A program made the position numbers and the translations under genes. Shown in pieces: positions 1 to 6,414 of a DNA stretch of 8,866 bases; within the stretch, counting starts at the first letter, position 1; every line of letters starts with the position of its first letter. The stretch is taken from NCBI GenBank assembly GCA_902782395.1, contig CACZNF010000060.1:1-8866 (forward strand). The letters run 5' to 3'. Source of the DNA: an uncultured Erysipelotrichaceae bacterium (GTDB taxonomy: Bacteria; Bacillota_I; Bacilli_A; RFN20; CAG-826). Below the pieces are notes generated by a model. That model saw nothing but the letters and a program-made list of their open reading frames with translations. It did not search any database and was not told the origin of the DNA.

Positions 1-2028
1 TGGTGTTTCACCGTAGTGATCGAATTGCATGACGTAGTTGCCTCTACCTTGAGTCATACTACGTAAGTCGGTGACGTAACCAAACATTTCGCTCAATGGA
101 ACTTCCGCCTCGATAATCTTGGCATTGGCTCTTTGGCTTTCACCAGTCATTTGACCTCTACGTCTGGAGATATCGCCGATAACGTCACCATAATATTGTT
201 CTGGGACAGTAACTTCGATCTTCATAATTGGTTCGAGGATAACTGGTTGACATTTCTTAGCTGCTTCTTTAAGAGCCATAGATGCAGCAATCTTGTAAGC
301 GGCTTCACTAGAGTCGACATCGTGGTAACTACCATCATAGAGAGTAGCCTTGATATCGATTACTGGGAAACCAGCGATCATGCCCCTATTGAGAGCATCT
401 CTTAAGCCGTCTTCAGTTGGCTTAATGTATTCTCTAGGAACAGTACCACCAACGATGGCATCGACGAATTCAAAGCCTTTGCCTTCGTTTGGTTCGAAGC
501 GGATCCAGACGTGACCGTATTGACCACGACCACCACTTTGACGGATGTATTTACCTTCGCATTCACCTTCGGCTTTAATTGTTTCGCGGTATTCAACTTG
601 TGGAGCACCAACGTTAACTTGAACGCCGAATTCTCTCTTCATTCTGTCGACGATAATGTCTAAGTGTAATTCACCAACACCAGCGATTAAGGTTTGACCT
701 GTTTCTGGGTTTGTTCTCACACGGAATGTTGGGTCTTCTTCAGCGAGCTTTTGAAGAGCGATGTTCATCTTTTCTTGGTCAGCTTTGGTCTTTGGTTCGA
801 CAGCTTCTTCGATAACTGGAGCTGGGAATTCCATCTTCTCTAAGACGACGGTTTTACCGACTTCGCAGAGTGTGTCACCAGTAATGGTGTTTTTAAGACC
901 AACGACCGCACCGATGTCACCAGCGTGAAGTGCTTCGACTTCTTGACGGTGATTGGAGTGCATAAGGACGACACGTCCGATTCTTTCTTTCACACCTTTG
1001 GTGGAGTTATAGACGTAACTACCGGATTGTAATGTACCACTATAGACACGGACATAGGCTAAACGGCCAATGAATGGGTCAGTAGCAATCTTGAAGGCTA
1101 AGCAAGCAAGAGGAGCGTTGTCATCTGGTTCGCATGTGACTTCATTGCCACGATCATCTGTACCTTTCGCGTGAGGGATATCTAATGGGGATGGTAAGTA
1201 ATCGATAACACCATCTAATAAAGGTTGAACGTTTTTGTTTTTGTATGCTGATCCGCAGAAGACAGGGTGGAATTCACCAGTTAAAACTGCTTTACGGATA
1301 ACGGCCTTTGTTGTTTCTTCGTCTGGTTCTTGACCTTCTAAGACCATCATTAAGATGTCTTCATCGAAGTTTGATAAAGCTTCGAATAATTTTTGTCTGA
1401 GTTCGACGAGTTTGTCTTTGTATTCTTCAGGAACTGGAACTTCATGTGGTTCTTCGTTCACATCAGAGGCGTAGACATACGCTTTTTGGGTAATGACATC
1501 GATCCAACCTTTTAAGGATGATTCGATACCAATTGGGTATTGTACTGCTTCAGCGTTGGCGCCTAATCTTTCTCTAAGAGAACGGACAGACATTTCATAG
1601 TCCGCACCGATAGCGTCAAGTTTGTTAACGAAGACAATACGTGGGACACCGTATTTAGAACCTTGTCTCCAAACTGTTTCAGTTTGTGGTTCAACACCGT
1701 TCTTACCATCTAAGACTGTGATAGCACCGTCTAAGACACGTAAGGATCTTTCAACTTCGACTGTGAAGTCGACGTGTCCAGGAGTGTCGATAATGTTGAT
1801 ACGGTTACCTTTCCAGGTTGCTGTTGTAGCAGCACTGGTAATTGTAATACCTCTTTCTTGTTCTTGTTCCATCCAGTCCATTGTCGCGGAACCTTCGTGG
1901 GTTTCGCCAATTTTGTGGATTTTACCAGTGAAGTAGAGAATACGTTCGGTTGTTGTGGTTTTACCAGCATCGATGTGAGCCATGATACCGATATTGCGTG
2001 TATGTGCTAGATCATATTCGCGTGCCAT
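1..2028 (-). CDS. fusA: Elongation factor G (partial, C-terminus beyond window)
   Basis: EF-G is the cytosolic GTPase that drives ribosomal translocation and, with RRF, ribosome recycling. The frame is open from ATG at 2028 to the window edge, giving 676 codons; about 16-20 C-terminal residues are missing compared with the usual 690-odd. Visible motifs are the P-loop AHIDAGKT (residues 17-24), switch I RGITIT (59-64), switch [10 protein letters not shown] (81-88), NKLD for guanine recognition (135-138), GELHLD in domain III (452-457), the domain IV signature [10 protein letters not shown] (498-507) and ILEPIM opening domain V (597-602). I translated the whole reach and found no frameshift or gap. 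The start is fixed by AGGAG at 2038-2042 and the family N-terminus MAREY. It lies 20 nt after rpsG and is presumably cotranscribed from the rpsL promoter. Identification is very secure. Confidence 0.98.
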   Translation of the reverse strand, partial: MAREYDLAHTRNIGIMAHIDAGKTTTTERILYFTGKIHKIGETHEGSATMDWMEQEQERGITITSAATTATWKGNRINIIDTPGHVDFTVEVERSLRVLDGAITVLDGKNGVEPQTETVWRQGSKYGVPRIVFVNKLDAIGADYEMSVRSLRERLGANAEAVQYPIGIESSLKGWIDVITQKAYVYASDVNEEPHEVPVPEEYKDKLVELRQKLFEALSNFDEDILMMVLEGQEPDEETTKAVIRKAVLTGEFHPVFCGSAYKNKNVQPLLDGVIDYLPSPLDIPHAKGTDDRGNEVTCEPDDNAPLACLAFKIATDPFIGRLAYVRVYSGTLQSGSYVYNSTKGVKERIGRVVLMHSNHRQEVEALHAGDIGAVVGLKNTITGDTLCEVGKTVVLEKMEFPAPVIEEAVEPKTKADQEKMNIALQKLAEEDPTFRVRTNPETGQTLIAGVGELHLDIIVDRMKREFGVQVNVGAPQVEYRETIKAEGECEGKYIRQSGGRGQYGHVWIRFEPNEGKGFEFVDAIVGGTVPREYIKPTEDGLRDALNRGMIAGFPVIDIKATLYDGSYHDVDSSEAAYKIAASMALKEAAKKCQPVILEPIMKIEVTVPEQYYGDVIGDISRRRGQMTGESQRANAKIIEAEVPLSEMFGYVTDLRSMTQGRGNYVMQFDHYGETP

Positions 2029-2048
2029 ATTCTATTACTCCTAACTGA

Positions 2049-2404
2049 TTACCAACGATAATGTGAGTAAGCTTTGTTAGCTTCTGCCATCTTGTGGGTA
2101 TCTTCTCTTTTCTTAACGGAAGCACCAGTGCCGTTAGCGGCATCGATAATTTCGTTAGCTAAGCGGTCTTGCATGGTCTTTTCATTTCTTAAACGTGAAT
2201 AGCTGACTAACCATCTTAAACCTAATGTAACTTTTCTTTCTGGGGAGACTTCGGTTGGAACTGGGAAGTTCGCACCACCGACTCTTCTCATCTTAAGTTC
2301 GACTTCTGGCATAGCATAATTTTGTTGATTAAACGTGTGACTAACTTTGAGTTGTAAATTGGATCTGGTAAGACATCACGTTTGACGGCATTTCCTTTAC
2401 GCAT
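2049..2404 (-). pseudogene. rpsG: Ribosomal protein S7, disrupted by internal deletion and frameshift
   Basis: S7 initiates assembly of the 30S head and binds 16S rRNA near the E site. The start at 2404 is supported by AGGAGG at 2415-2420 and by the family N-terminus ([20 protein letters not shown]). The frame matches S7 for 31 residues, to INKIML, then reads CQKSNLR and stops at TGA (2288-2290). The rest of S7 resumes in another frame at ATG 2312 ([13 protein letters not shown]) and continues faultlessly to AHYRW-like SHYRW and TAA at 2049. Compared with the 156-residue Bacillus subtilis protein, about 37 codons (from DGKRG to just before MPVLEV) are absent. The junction geometry requires a loss of 1 mod 3, for example 112 nt. 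The downstream part has no Shine-Dalgarno site, so it is not a credible separate gene. S7 is essential, so an assembly error or the presence of another intact copy must be considered. Confidence 0.9.
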
Positions 2405-2414
2405 AATGTTATTA

Positions 2415-2420
2415 CCTCCT
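2415..2420 (-). promoter_or_regulatory. Strong Shine-Dalgarno site of rpsG, overlapping rpsL stop
   Basis: The minus strand reads TAGGAGGTAAT: the TAG stop of rpsL (2421-2419) overlaps the AGGAGG ribosome binding site, which sits 10 nt before ATG 2404. This fixes the true rpsG start about 90 nt upstream of the ATG at 2312 that opens the longest continuous frame, and indicates translational coupling between rpsL and rpsG. Confidence 0.88.
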
Positions 2421-2763
2421 ATTCTTCACTCTTTGGCTTCTTAGTACCGTATAAGCTACGACCTTGACGACGAGCTTCGATACCAGCGCAGTCTAATGTA
2501 CCTCTGACGATGTGATAACGCACACCTGGGAGGTCTTTAACACGGCCGCCTCTAATAATGACGGTACTGTGTTCTTGTAAGTTGTGTCCTTCACCACCGA
2601 TATAGGCAGTGACTTCATAACCATTGCTTAATCTAACACGAGCGTATTTTCTTAAAGCTGAGTTAGGTTTCTTTGGTGTCCATCTTTGACCAAGAGCAGG
2701 GGCTTTAGACTTGAATGTCTTATTTTGTCTGCCTTGACGCACTAATTGGTTAATTGTTGGCAT
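2419..2763 (-). CDS. rpsL: Ribosomal protein S12, with internal in-frame shortening
   Basis: S12 lies at the 30S decoding centre, influences accuracy and is the classical site of streptomycin resistance. The 114-residue product begins [12 protein letters not shown] and contains [17 protein letters not shown] (29-45), [11 protein letters not shown] (56-66) and [13 protein letters not shown] (72-84), with the Asp (77) that RimO methylthiolates in other bacteria. The start at 2763 is set by AAGGAG at 2769-2774 and the family N-terminus; an in-frame ATG at 2832 would add 23 unrelated residues and has no comparable site. Odd: SKAPAL (19-24) is followed by GQRW and then directly by TPKK. The family has 16 (E. 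coli) to 29 (B. subtilis) residues there, including PQKRGVCTRV, so 12-25 residues are missing. The reading frame is kept. Identity is certain; functionality is doubtful. Confidence 0.93.
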   Translation of the reverse strand: MPTINQLVRQGRQNKTFKSKAPALGQRWTPKKPNSALRKYARVRLSNGYEVTAYIGGEGHNLQEHSTVIIRGGRVKDLPGVRYHIVRGTLDCAGIEARRQGRSLYGTKKPKSEE

Positions 2764-2874
2764 AATTGCTCCTTTCAATAACTGTTTCATTTTGTGCACA
2801 CCACAGTACCTGGTGTATCGGTACTTTCCCATTAAAAACGACCTAAAATGGTCTGGGTGTGGTTTTGCACACGC
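2764..2874 (-). promoter_or_regulatory. Structured 5' leader of the rpsL-rpsG-fusA transcript
   Basis: A start about 7 nt after the predicted -10 gives a leader of roughly 111 nt. Its 5' end folds as GTGTG-CAAAAC-CACAC (2872-2857). A weak 4-bp GACC/GGTC hairpin (2853-2840) followed by five U residues (2838-2834) could be a leaky attenuator. Two hairpins then compete: GTACC/GGTAC (2824-2806, loop of 9) and ACACCA/TGGTGT (2816-2798, loop of 7). The second uses as one arm the loop of the first, so they cannot form together. The ribosome binding site follows at 2774-2769. Ribosomal protein operons often carry leader sites bound by a product of the operon; that this is one is inference, and I do not recognise a named RNA family. 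Confidence 0.5.
2798..2819 (-). repeat. Leader-proximal copy of a repeated inverted element
   Basis: On the plus strand this holds ACACCA, a 7-nt spacer and TGGTGT, then ATC. It shares the 11-base string CCTGGTGTATC (2809-2819) with a copy at 2938-2948, 129 bases away. Each copy has flanking ACAC-type and GGTGT half-sites, so each is an imperfect palindrome. It may act as an operator in DNA or as a hairpin in the rpsL leader RNA. Function is unknown. Confidence 0.5.
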
Positions 2875-2880
2875 TCATAT

Positions 2881-2909
2881 ATAATATATAAGGATAAAAA
2901 CATGCGCAA
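2881..2909 (-). promoter_or_regulatory. Putative sigma-A promoter of the str operon
   Basis: On the minus strand TTGCGC (2909-2904) is separated by 17 nt from TATTAT (2886-2881), in a very AT-rich context. The -10 matches the consensus at 5 of 6 positions and the -35 at only 3 of 6. Position between the upstream lipoprotein terminator and rpsL supports it as the main promoter of rpsL-rpsG-fusA. Confidence 0.55.
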
Positions 2910-2929
2910 TAAAAATATTAATATATTAC

Positions 2930-2948
2930 ACACTAGTCCTGGTGTATC
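2930..2948 (-). repeat. Promoter-distal copy of the repeated inverted element
   Basis: On the plus strand this holds ACACTA, a 4-nt spacer and TGGTGT, then ATC. It repeats the 11-base string found at 2809-2819 and lies upstream of the predicted rpsL -35 (2904-2909), so it would not be in the leader RNA from that promoter. The two copies bracket the promoter, an arrangement compatible with repression by looping, though chance or a remnant duplication remain possible. Confidence 0.45.
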
Positions 2949-2966
2949 ATATATGTTAAATAAAAG

Positions 2967-2996
2967 AAAAACCACCGGGTTAACCGATGGTTTTTT
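2967..2996 (-). terminator. Intrinsic terminator after the lipoprotein gene
   Basis: The minus strand folds as AACCATCGG, a 5-nt loop and CCGGTGGTT (9 bp with one G-U), extended by A-T pairs and followed by TTTTTCTTTT. On the other strand the hairpin is followed by TTTTTTG, so it could work in both directions. It separates the lipoprotein gene from the str operon promoter. Confidence 0.88.
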
Positions 2997-3014
2997 GTTA
3001 GCTAAATAATTTAA

Positions 3015-3938
3015 TTATTTGTTTTCAGCTAAGATTAAGTCGACGCTTGTATCGAATTTCATACGATAGTATGGATTTCTGAAAGCGATTTCATCTTCGT
3101 ATGTTGGGCCGTTTAATTGGACAAGACCGAAGACAAAGGATCTCTTTTCATCGTGGTCTAAACCAGCGTCAGTATATAATCTGTCACCATAGACGTTATC
3201 TTGGTCTTCGTATTCGTTGACTAAGATGTCTAAGCCTCTGGAGCTTTCACCAGCGAATTTGTATTCATCGCCAGAAGAAGAAACGGAAGCTTTTAAGATT
3301 AATTGGTAAACACCAGCTTTTGGTGCTTTAACGTTGAATTTGACATAGCCTGTAGCTTCTGTTGGTAATTTACCATCACCATCAAATGCAGCGCCTTCTG
3401 GATTGTAATCGCCCATTGCGATCTTCACACCAACGGAACCATCAGCAGCGGTTAATGGTGTGTAGTTTTTGCCATAAGAGTTGGCGGCTGGAGTACCGGC
3501 TGTCCAAGCAGATGTGTCGATTAATGCTGGGCATTCAGCTGGCCATGTTGGTTCGGCTGGATGTGGAGCGGCTGGTTTTGTAACTGTGATAGAAATTTCA
3601 CCAGCTTTGTAGCCATCTTTCTTGGCAGAGATTTTAACTGTGCCAGGAGCAACGGCTGTAACTTTACCTGCAGCATCAACTGTCGCGACTTTAGCATCAG
3701 CAGATTCCCATGTGACGCCATCGACGTCAGCGGTTAATTGGACTTCACCACCGATTTCGAGAGTTTTCTTATTGTCGGCAGCTGTAACTTTGATTGATGG
3801 TTGAGCAGATGTTGATTGTTGTCCACCACTTGTGGATTTGTTGGCGTTAGTACTATCATTAGCTGGAGCACCGTTACAAGCAACAGCGGTTAAAGCTAAT
3901 AAGATAGCAAGAGCGCCTAAACCTTTTTTCATCTTCAT
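3015..3938 (-). CDS. Putative Big_2-domain surface lipoprotein
   Basis: A 307-residue exported lipoprotein of unknown function. A basic N-terminus (MKMKKG) and a hydrophobic stretch (7-20) end in TAVAC, with the lipidated Cys at 21. A Ser/Thr/Asn/Gly-rich spacer (22-47) follows. Residues 48-121 form a bacterial Ig-like group 2 (Big_2) domain with its typical GGEVQLTA, WESADAKVATVDAAGKVTA and PGTVKISA elements. After a Pro-rich linker, residues 140-307 form an uncharacterised domain whose YVKFNVKAPKAGVYQLILKA stretch resembles a beta-sandwich of carbohydrate-binding type; that is a guess. AAAGGA precedes ATG 3938; the Met at codon 3 is an alternative start. The gene has its own promoter and terminator, so it is a single-gene unit. 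A role in binding polysaccharide, cell wall or host surface is inferred only from the architecture. Confidence 0.82.
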   Translation of the reverse strand: MKMKKGLGALAILLALTAVACNGAPANDSTNANKSTSGGQQSTSAQPSIKVTAADNKKTLEIGGEVQLTADVDGVTWESADAKVATVDAAGKVTAVAPGTVKISAKKDGYKAGEISITVTKPAAPHPAEPTWPAECPALIDTSAWTAGTPAANSYGKNYTPLTAADGSVGVKIAMGDYNPEGAAFDGDGKLPTEATGYVKFNVKAPKAGVYQLILKASVSSSGDEYKFAGESSRGLDILVNEYEDQDNVYGDRLYTDAGLDHDEKRSFVFGLVQLNGPTYEDEIAFRNPYYRMKFDTSVDLILAENK

Positions 3939-4021
3939 TAAAAAATGTTCCTTTCTTAAGAAACTAAGACATACGCTTTAGCTTCTTTTTAATTATCAAG
4001 ATTCTCTTTCTTGTTACTCGT

Positions 4022-4050
4022 ATTATGCCTATATATAAGCATAATTTCAA
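4022..4050 (-). promoter_or_regulatory. Strong sigma-A promoter of the lipoprotein gene
   Basis: On the minus strand TTGAAA (4050-4045) and CATAAT (4027-4022) are separated by exactly 17 nt, each matching consensus at 5 of 6 positions. This is the best full promoter in the window. Transcription would start near 4015, leaving a leader of about 77 nt, and the site follows the acpP terminator directly. Confidence 0.78.
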
Positions 4051-4082
4051 GATAAAACCGTTCTTTTATTTCAAAATAAATG

Positions 4083-4111
4083 AAAAAAGACCACATTTAA
4101 TGGTCCTTTTT
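4083..4111 (-). terminator. Intrinsic terminator after acpP
   Basis: On the minus strand AAAAAGGACCA, a 7-nt loop and TGGTCTTTTTT form a stem of 5 GC-containing pairs, a G-U and an A/U extension ending in a run of T. It starts about 18 nt after the acpP stop and closes the plsX-acpP unit. Confidence 0.88.
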
Positions 4112-4128
4112 AACTTGGATATAATAAG

Positions 4129-4353
4129 TTATTTCTTATTAGCTTCAATGAAGTCAACGACATCTTTGACAGTTAAGAAATTCATTGGTTCATCGAATGA
4201 AACACCGAATTCATCTTCAATTGCCATCGCAAACATCATGATACCTAATGAGTCAAAATGTAAATCGTCAATTAACTTTGTATCTAAAGTGACGTTATCA
4301 AGATTCATATCTGGATCAACGTTCTTCATTAATTCTTTTAATTTTTCTAACAT
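4129..4353 (-). CDS. acpP: Acyl carrier protein
   Basis: A 74-residue acidic acyl carrier protein, the soluble carrier of growing acyl chains in type II fatty-acid synthesis. The phosphopantetheine attachment motif is FDSLG with Ser 35, at the start of helix II, followed by the acidic recognition helix (MAIEDEFGVSF). Length is typical (about 75-80). The start at 4353 is preceded by GAGG at 4367-4364. The gene follows plsX by 49 nt on the same strand and ends at its own terminator, so it is probably cotranscribed with plsX. That makes functional sense, because PlsX takes acyl groups from acyl-ACP. The identification is secure; whether this is the housekeeping ACP or one of several paralogues cannot be seen here. 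Confidence 0.93.
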   Translation of the reverse strand: MLEKLKELMKNVDPDMNLDNVTLDTKLIDDLHFDSLGIMMFAMAIEDEFGVSFDEPMNFLTVKDVVDFIEANKK

Positions 4354-4377
4354 TTTAATAAAACCTCGAACTTTAAT

Positions 4378-4398
4378 AGTTTACCAAATTAGTAAACT
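4378..4398 (-). other. Perfect inverted repeat between plsX and acpP
   Basis: AGTTTAC, a 7-nt spacer and GTAAACT form a perfect 7-bp stem beginning just after the plsX stop. There is no following T-run, so it is not a convincing terminator. It may protect or process the mRNA between the two genes, or bind a protein. Confidence 0.5.
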
Positions 4399-4402
4399 TC
4401 TA

Positions 4403-5404
4403 TCAACGAAGAGCGTCTTCTCTTTGTGATTGGGTTAAGACTGCTTCACCACTGGCGTGATTTAAAAGCATTCTAGAAATATTAACAATCGCTCTTTCAT
4501 CGGAGTTGCCACGAGCTTTAATAACAAGTTTTCTTGTACCTAAGACTAAGCCACCACCTAAAGCGGAAATATCATAGGATTTCATTAAGTATTGAGCGAC
4601 TTCCATGAATTCTGGTCTTTCTCTCTTTTTAGAGAGTTTAACGATATCAGTAATTAATTGTCTGGCTACACCTTCAACGTTCTTAAGAACTTGGTTACCC
4701 GCGAAACCATCGCAGACGATGACATCAGCGTCACCCGTTAAGGTTTGATTGCCTTCAATATTACCGATGAAGTTAATGGTTTCATCTTCTTTTAAGAGTG
4801 GATATGTTTCTTTCACTAAGTGGTTACCTTTAGTGGCTTCCGCACCATTAGAAAGTAAAGCGACTTTAGGACTTTCGATTTGATACATCTTTTTCATCAA
4901 ATTAGAGCCTAAACGGGCGAATGAGTGTAATTGTCCAGCGGAGCAGTCAATTGTCGCTCCTGTGTCCACTACGCAGCTATAAGAGCCTTTTCCGTTAGGA
5001 AGAACAGCGGCCATGCATGGTCTTGTTTTATTTTCATCGCTTAAGAATCTAAAACTACCCATTAAAATGGCACCACTATTACCAGCGGTAATCATACCAG
5101 CGTAGTTTTCTTCTTCCTTGCCCACTTCTTTCATCGCTTGCACTAGGGATGCTTGTGGTTTATTCATAATACCTGTATATGGGTTTTCATAATTGGTAAT
5201 GGTTTCTTCTGCAGGAATAACTTTGAAACGGGATTGATCCACACCGTATTCTTGCATTTTTTGATTGATGAGGGCTTCAGGACCCACTAAAGTGATTGAT
5301 AAGTTAGGAAATTCTTTTAAGGCTAAAGACGCGCCTAAAATAATAGCTTCTGGGCCTTTATCGCTTCCTAAAGCATCAATAACGATTTTATATTGTTGTT
5401 CCAT
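4403..5404 (-). CDS. plsX: Phosphate acyltransferase PlsX
   Basis: PlsX converts acyl-ACP and phosphate into acyl-phosphate, the donor PlsY uses to acylate glycerol-3-phosphate, and so starts phospholipid synthesis at the inner face of the membrane. The 333-residue product has the usual family length (about 330-345) and its motifs: DALGSDKGP (10-18; usually DAMGGDNAP), TAGNSGA (106-112), VVDTGATID (145-153; usually DVGAN), GNIEG (214-218) and VIVCDGFAGNQVLKN (228-242), plus SALGGGLVLG near the C-terminus. AAGGAA stands upstream of ATG 5404, and a TATAAT-type promoter lies just beyond. The pairing with acpP, 49 nt downstream, is common in Gram-positives, where the pair usually sits near fabD/fabG or recG; here it lies between rpoC and rpsL. 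Confidence 0.95.
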   Translation of the reverse strand: MEQQYKIVIDALGSDKGPEAIILGASLALKEFPNLSITLVGPEALINQKMQEYGVDQSRFKVIPAEETITNYENPYTGIMNKPQASLVQAMKEVGKEEENYAGMITAGNSGAILMGSFRFLSDENKTRPCMAAVLPNGKGSYSCVVDTGATIDCSAGQLHSFARLGSNLMKKMYQIESPKVALLSNGAEATKGNHLVKETYPLLKEDETINFIGNIEGNQTLTGDADVIVCDGFAGNQVLKNVEGVARQLITDIVKLSKKRERPEFMEVAQYLMKSYDISALGGGLVLGTRKLVIKARGNSDERAIVNISRMLLNHASGEAVLTQSQREDALR

Positions 5405-5434
5405 AATACTATTTCCTTCTTTTCAGCAAATAAT

Positions 5435-5463
5435 ATTATAGCATGAATAAGCATTTAATGAAA
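5435..5463 (-). promoter_or_regulatory. Extended -10 promoter of plsX-acpP
   Basis: The minus strand has TGCTATAAT: a perfect -10 hexamer (5440-5435) with the TG dinucleotide of an extended -10. A weak -35, TTTCAT (5463-5458), lies 17 nt upstream. It starts in the short gap after the putative anti-sigma gene. No FapR-like palindrome is evident. Confidence 0.7.
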
Positions 5464-5472
5464 TTAAAGAGA

Positions 5473-6414
5473 CTAATGATGTTGAGCGGTATTTGCTAAA
5501 TAGGCAGTGAAAGTTTGATATCTTTCTTGTCCTAATTCAAAGATATGGTTTTGGGTAAGGAAATTAAAGACGATATAACCACTATCGTAGAAGTAGGCAG
5601 TGAATGTATAGCCATCAAAAGCCGGTACTTTTAAACCGATGTAATAGTACTTATAACTAGATTCATAGTCATAATCTATCGCCGTATATCCTTCAATGGT
5701 TCCATCATCAAACCAAATGTTATAAATATTTGTTTCATAATAGTAGATGTATGTTGATTCAGTGTTAGGTTGAACAGTCTTATCACAATATAAAATCTTG
5801 TCGATTTTGATTTCAACATCAGGTGATAAGAGATTAACAAAGTCATCTACATCATGGAAATGACAAGAATAATTGAAATAAATGTTATATAAGTTAGAGT
5901 TTGCTTCTTTAGCGAGAATAGCAATTTCTTGATCAATATTATGGAAGGAATATAGTTCTACTTCTTTTGATTGATTATTTGAGTTTTCAATTGTTGCTGT
6001 ACCAATTCTAGAACCAATAGACTCTGAGTTTTTACTTTTGCTCAGGCTTTTGCCAGAGAAAGTATAAGAAATGTTTTCATATAAAAGTGGCTTTGAACTA
6101 GCGCCATCGCTTTGACTTCCTGGAGTTTGTTTGCTTTGATTTGCTGAACTCATCTCGTCATATGAAGGTGCAGGTTTATATGAACTATACTCTGCATCAC
6201 TATATTTTGGTCTAGAAGCGGCTTTATTCATGCCGAGATGTGGTAAAACACCGACAGAGATAACCACTACTGCCGCGGTCATAGCTAATGCTGTAGGCAC
6301 GAGAACTTTGCTCCACATAGGCATGCGTTTAATCCATGAAACATGATATGGATTTTTCGCATAGGCGTTGAGCTTATTGTTGCCGCGCTTTTTCATCCAC
6401 TTTTCGAAGTTCAT
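5473..6414 (-). CDS. Single-pass membrane protein, probable anti-sigma factor
   Basis: A 313-residue protein I do not recognise as a named family. A short basic N-terminal segment (1-36) is presumably cytoplasmic. One transmembrane helix spans about 37-58 (VLVPTALAMTAAVVVISVGV). A Ser/Tyr/Lys-rich linker (65-108) leads to an outer domain (110-313) extremely rich in Tyr, Phe, Asp and Asn, with two Cys (184, 210). ATG 6414 overlaps the TGA of the sigma-factor gene as ATGA, indicating translational coupling. Position, coupling and topology suggest the cognate anti-sigma factor that senses something outside the membrane. No HxxxCxxC zinc anti-sigma motif is visible, and 36 residues is short for a sigma-binding domain, so the role is inferred from context. 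It could instead be an unrelated sensor or a target co-expressed with the sigma factor. Confidence 0.68.
   Translation of the reverse strand: MNFEKWMKKRGNNKLNAYAKNPYHVSWIKRMPMWSKVLVPTALAMTAAVVVISVGVLPHLGMNKAASRPKYSDAEYSSYKPAPSYDEMSSANQSKQTPGSQSDGASSKPLLYENISYTFSGKSLSKSKNSESIGSRIGTATIENSNNQSKEVELYSFHNIDQEIAILAKEANSNLYNIYFNYSCHFHDVDDFVNLLSPDVEIKIDKILYCDKTVQPNTESTYIYYYETNIYNIWFDDGTIEGYTAIDYDYESSYKYYYIGLKVPAFDGYTFTAYFYDSGYIVFNFLTQNHIFELGQERYQTFTAYLANTAQHH

Noticed and set aside
133..405. Plus-strand open frames over fusA, the lipoprotein gene and rpoC
   Set aside because: They are mirror frames of well-supported minus-strand genes, without start signals of their own.
2049..2312. An independent 87-residue gene starting at ATG 2312
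   Set aside because: It is the C-terminal part of S7, has no Shine-Dalgarno site, and an ideal one exists for the start at 2404.
2288..2317. Programmed frameshift or translational bypass in rpsG
   Set aside because: A frameshift or bypass cannot supply the missing 37 or so codons, since they are not present in the DNA. No slippery heptamer is seen at the junction.
2764..2832. In-frame upstream ATG at 2832 that would extend S12 by 23 residues
   Set aside because: The extra residues are unlike any S12, the AAGGAG at 2769-2774 points to 2763, and the extension covers the structured leader.
2834..2853. A functional terminator within the rpsL leader
   Set aside because: Only 4 base pairs precede the five U residues, so it is noted as a possible leaky attenuator and not called as a terminator.
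4025..4429. 134-residue plus-strand open frame opposite acpP and the lipoprotein promoter
   Set aside because: It lies antisense to a certain gene, crosses two regulatory sites, has no ribosome binding site and shows no recognisable protein features.
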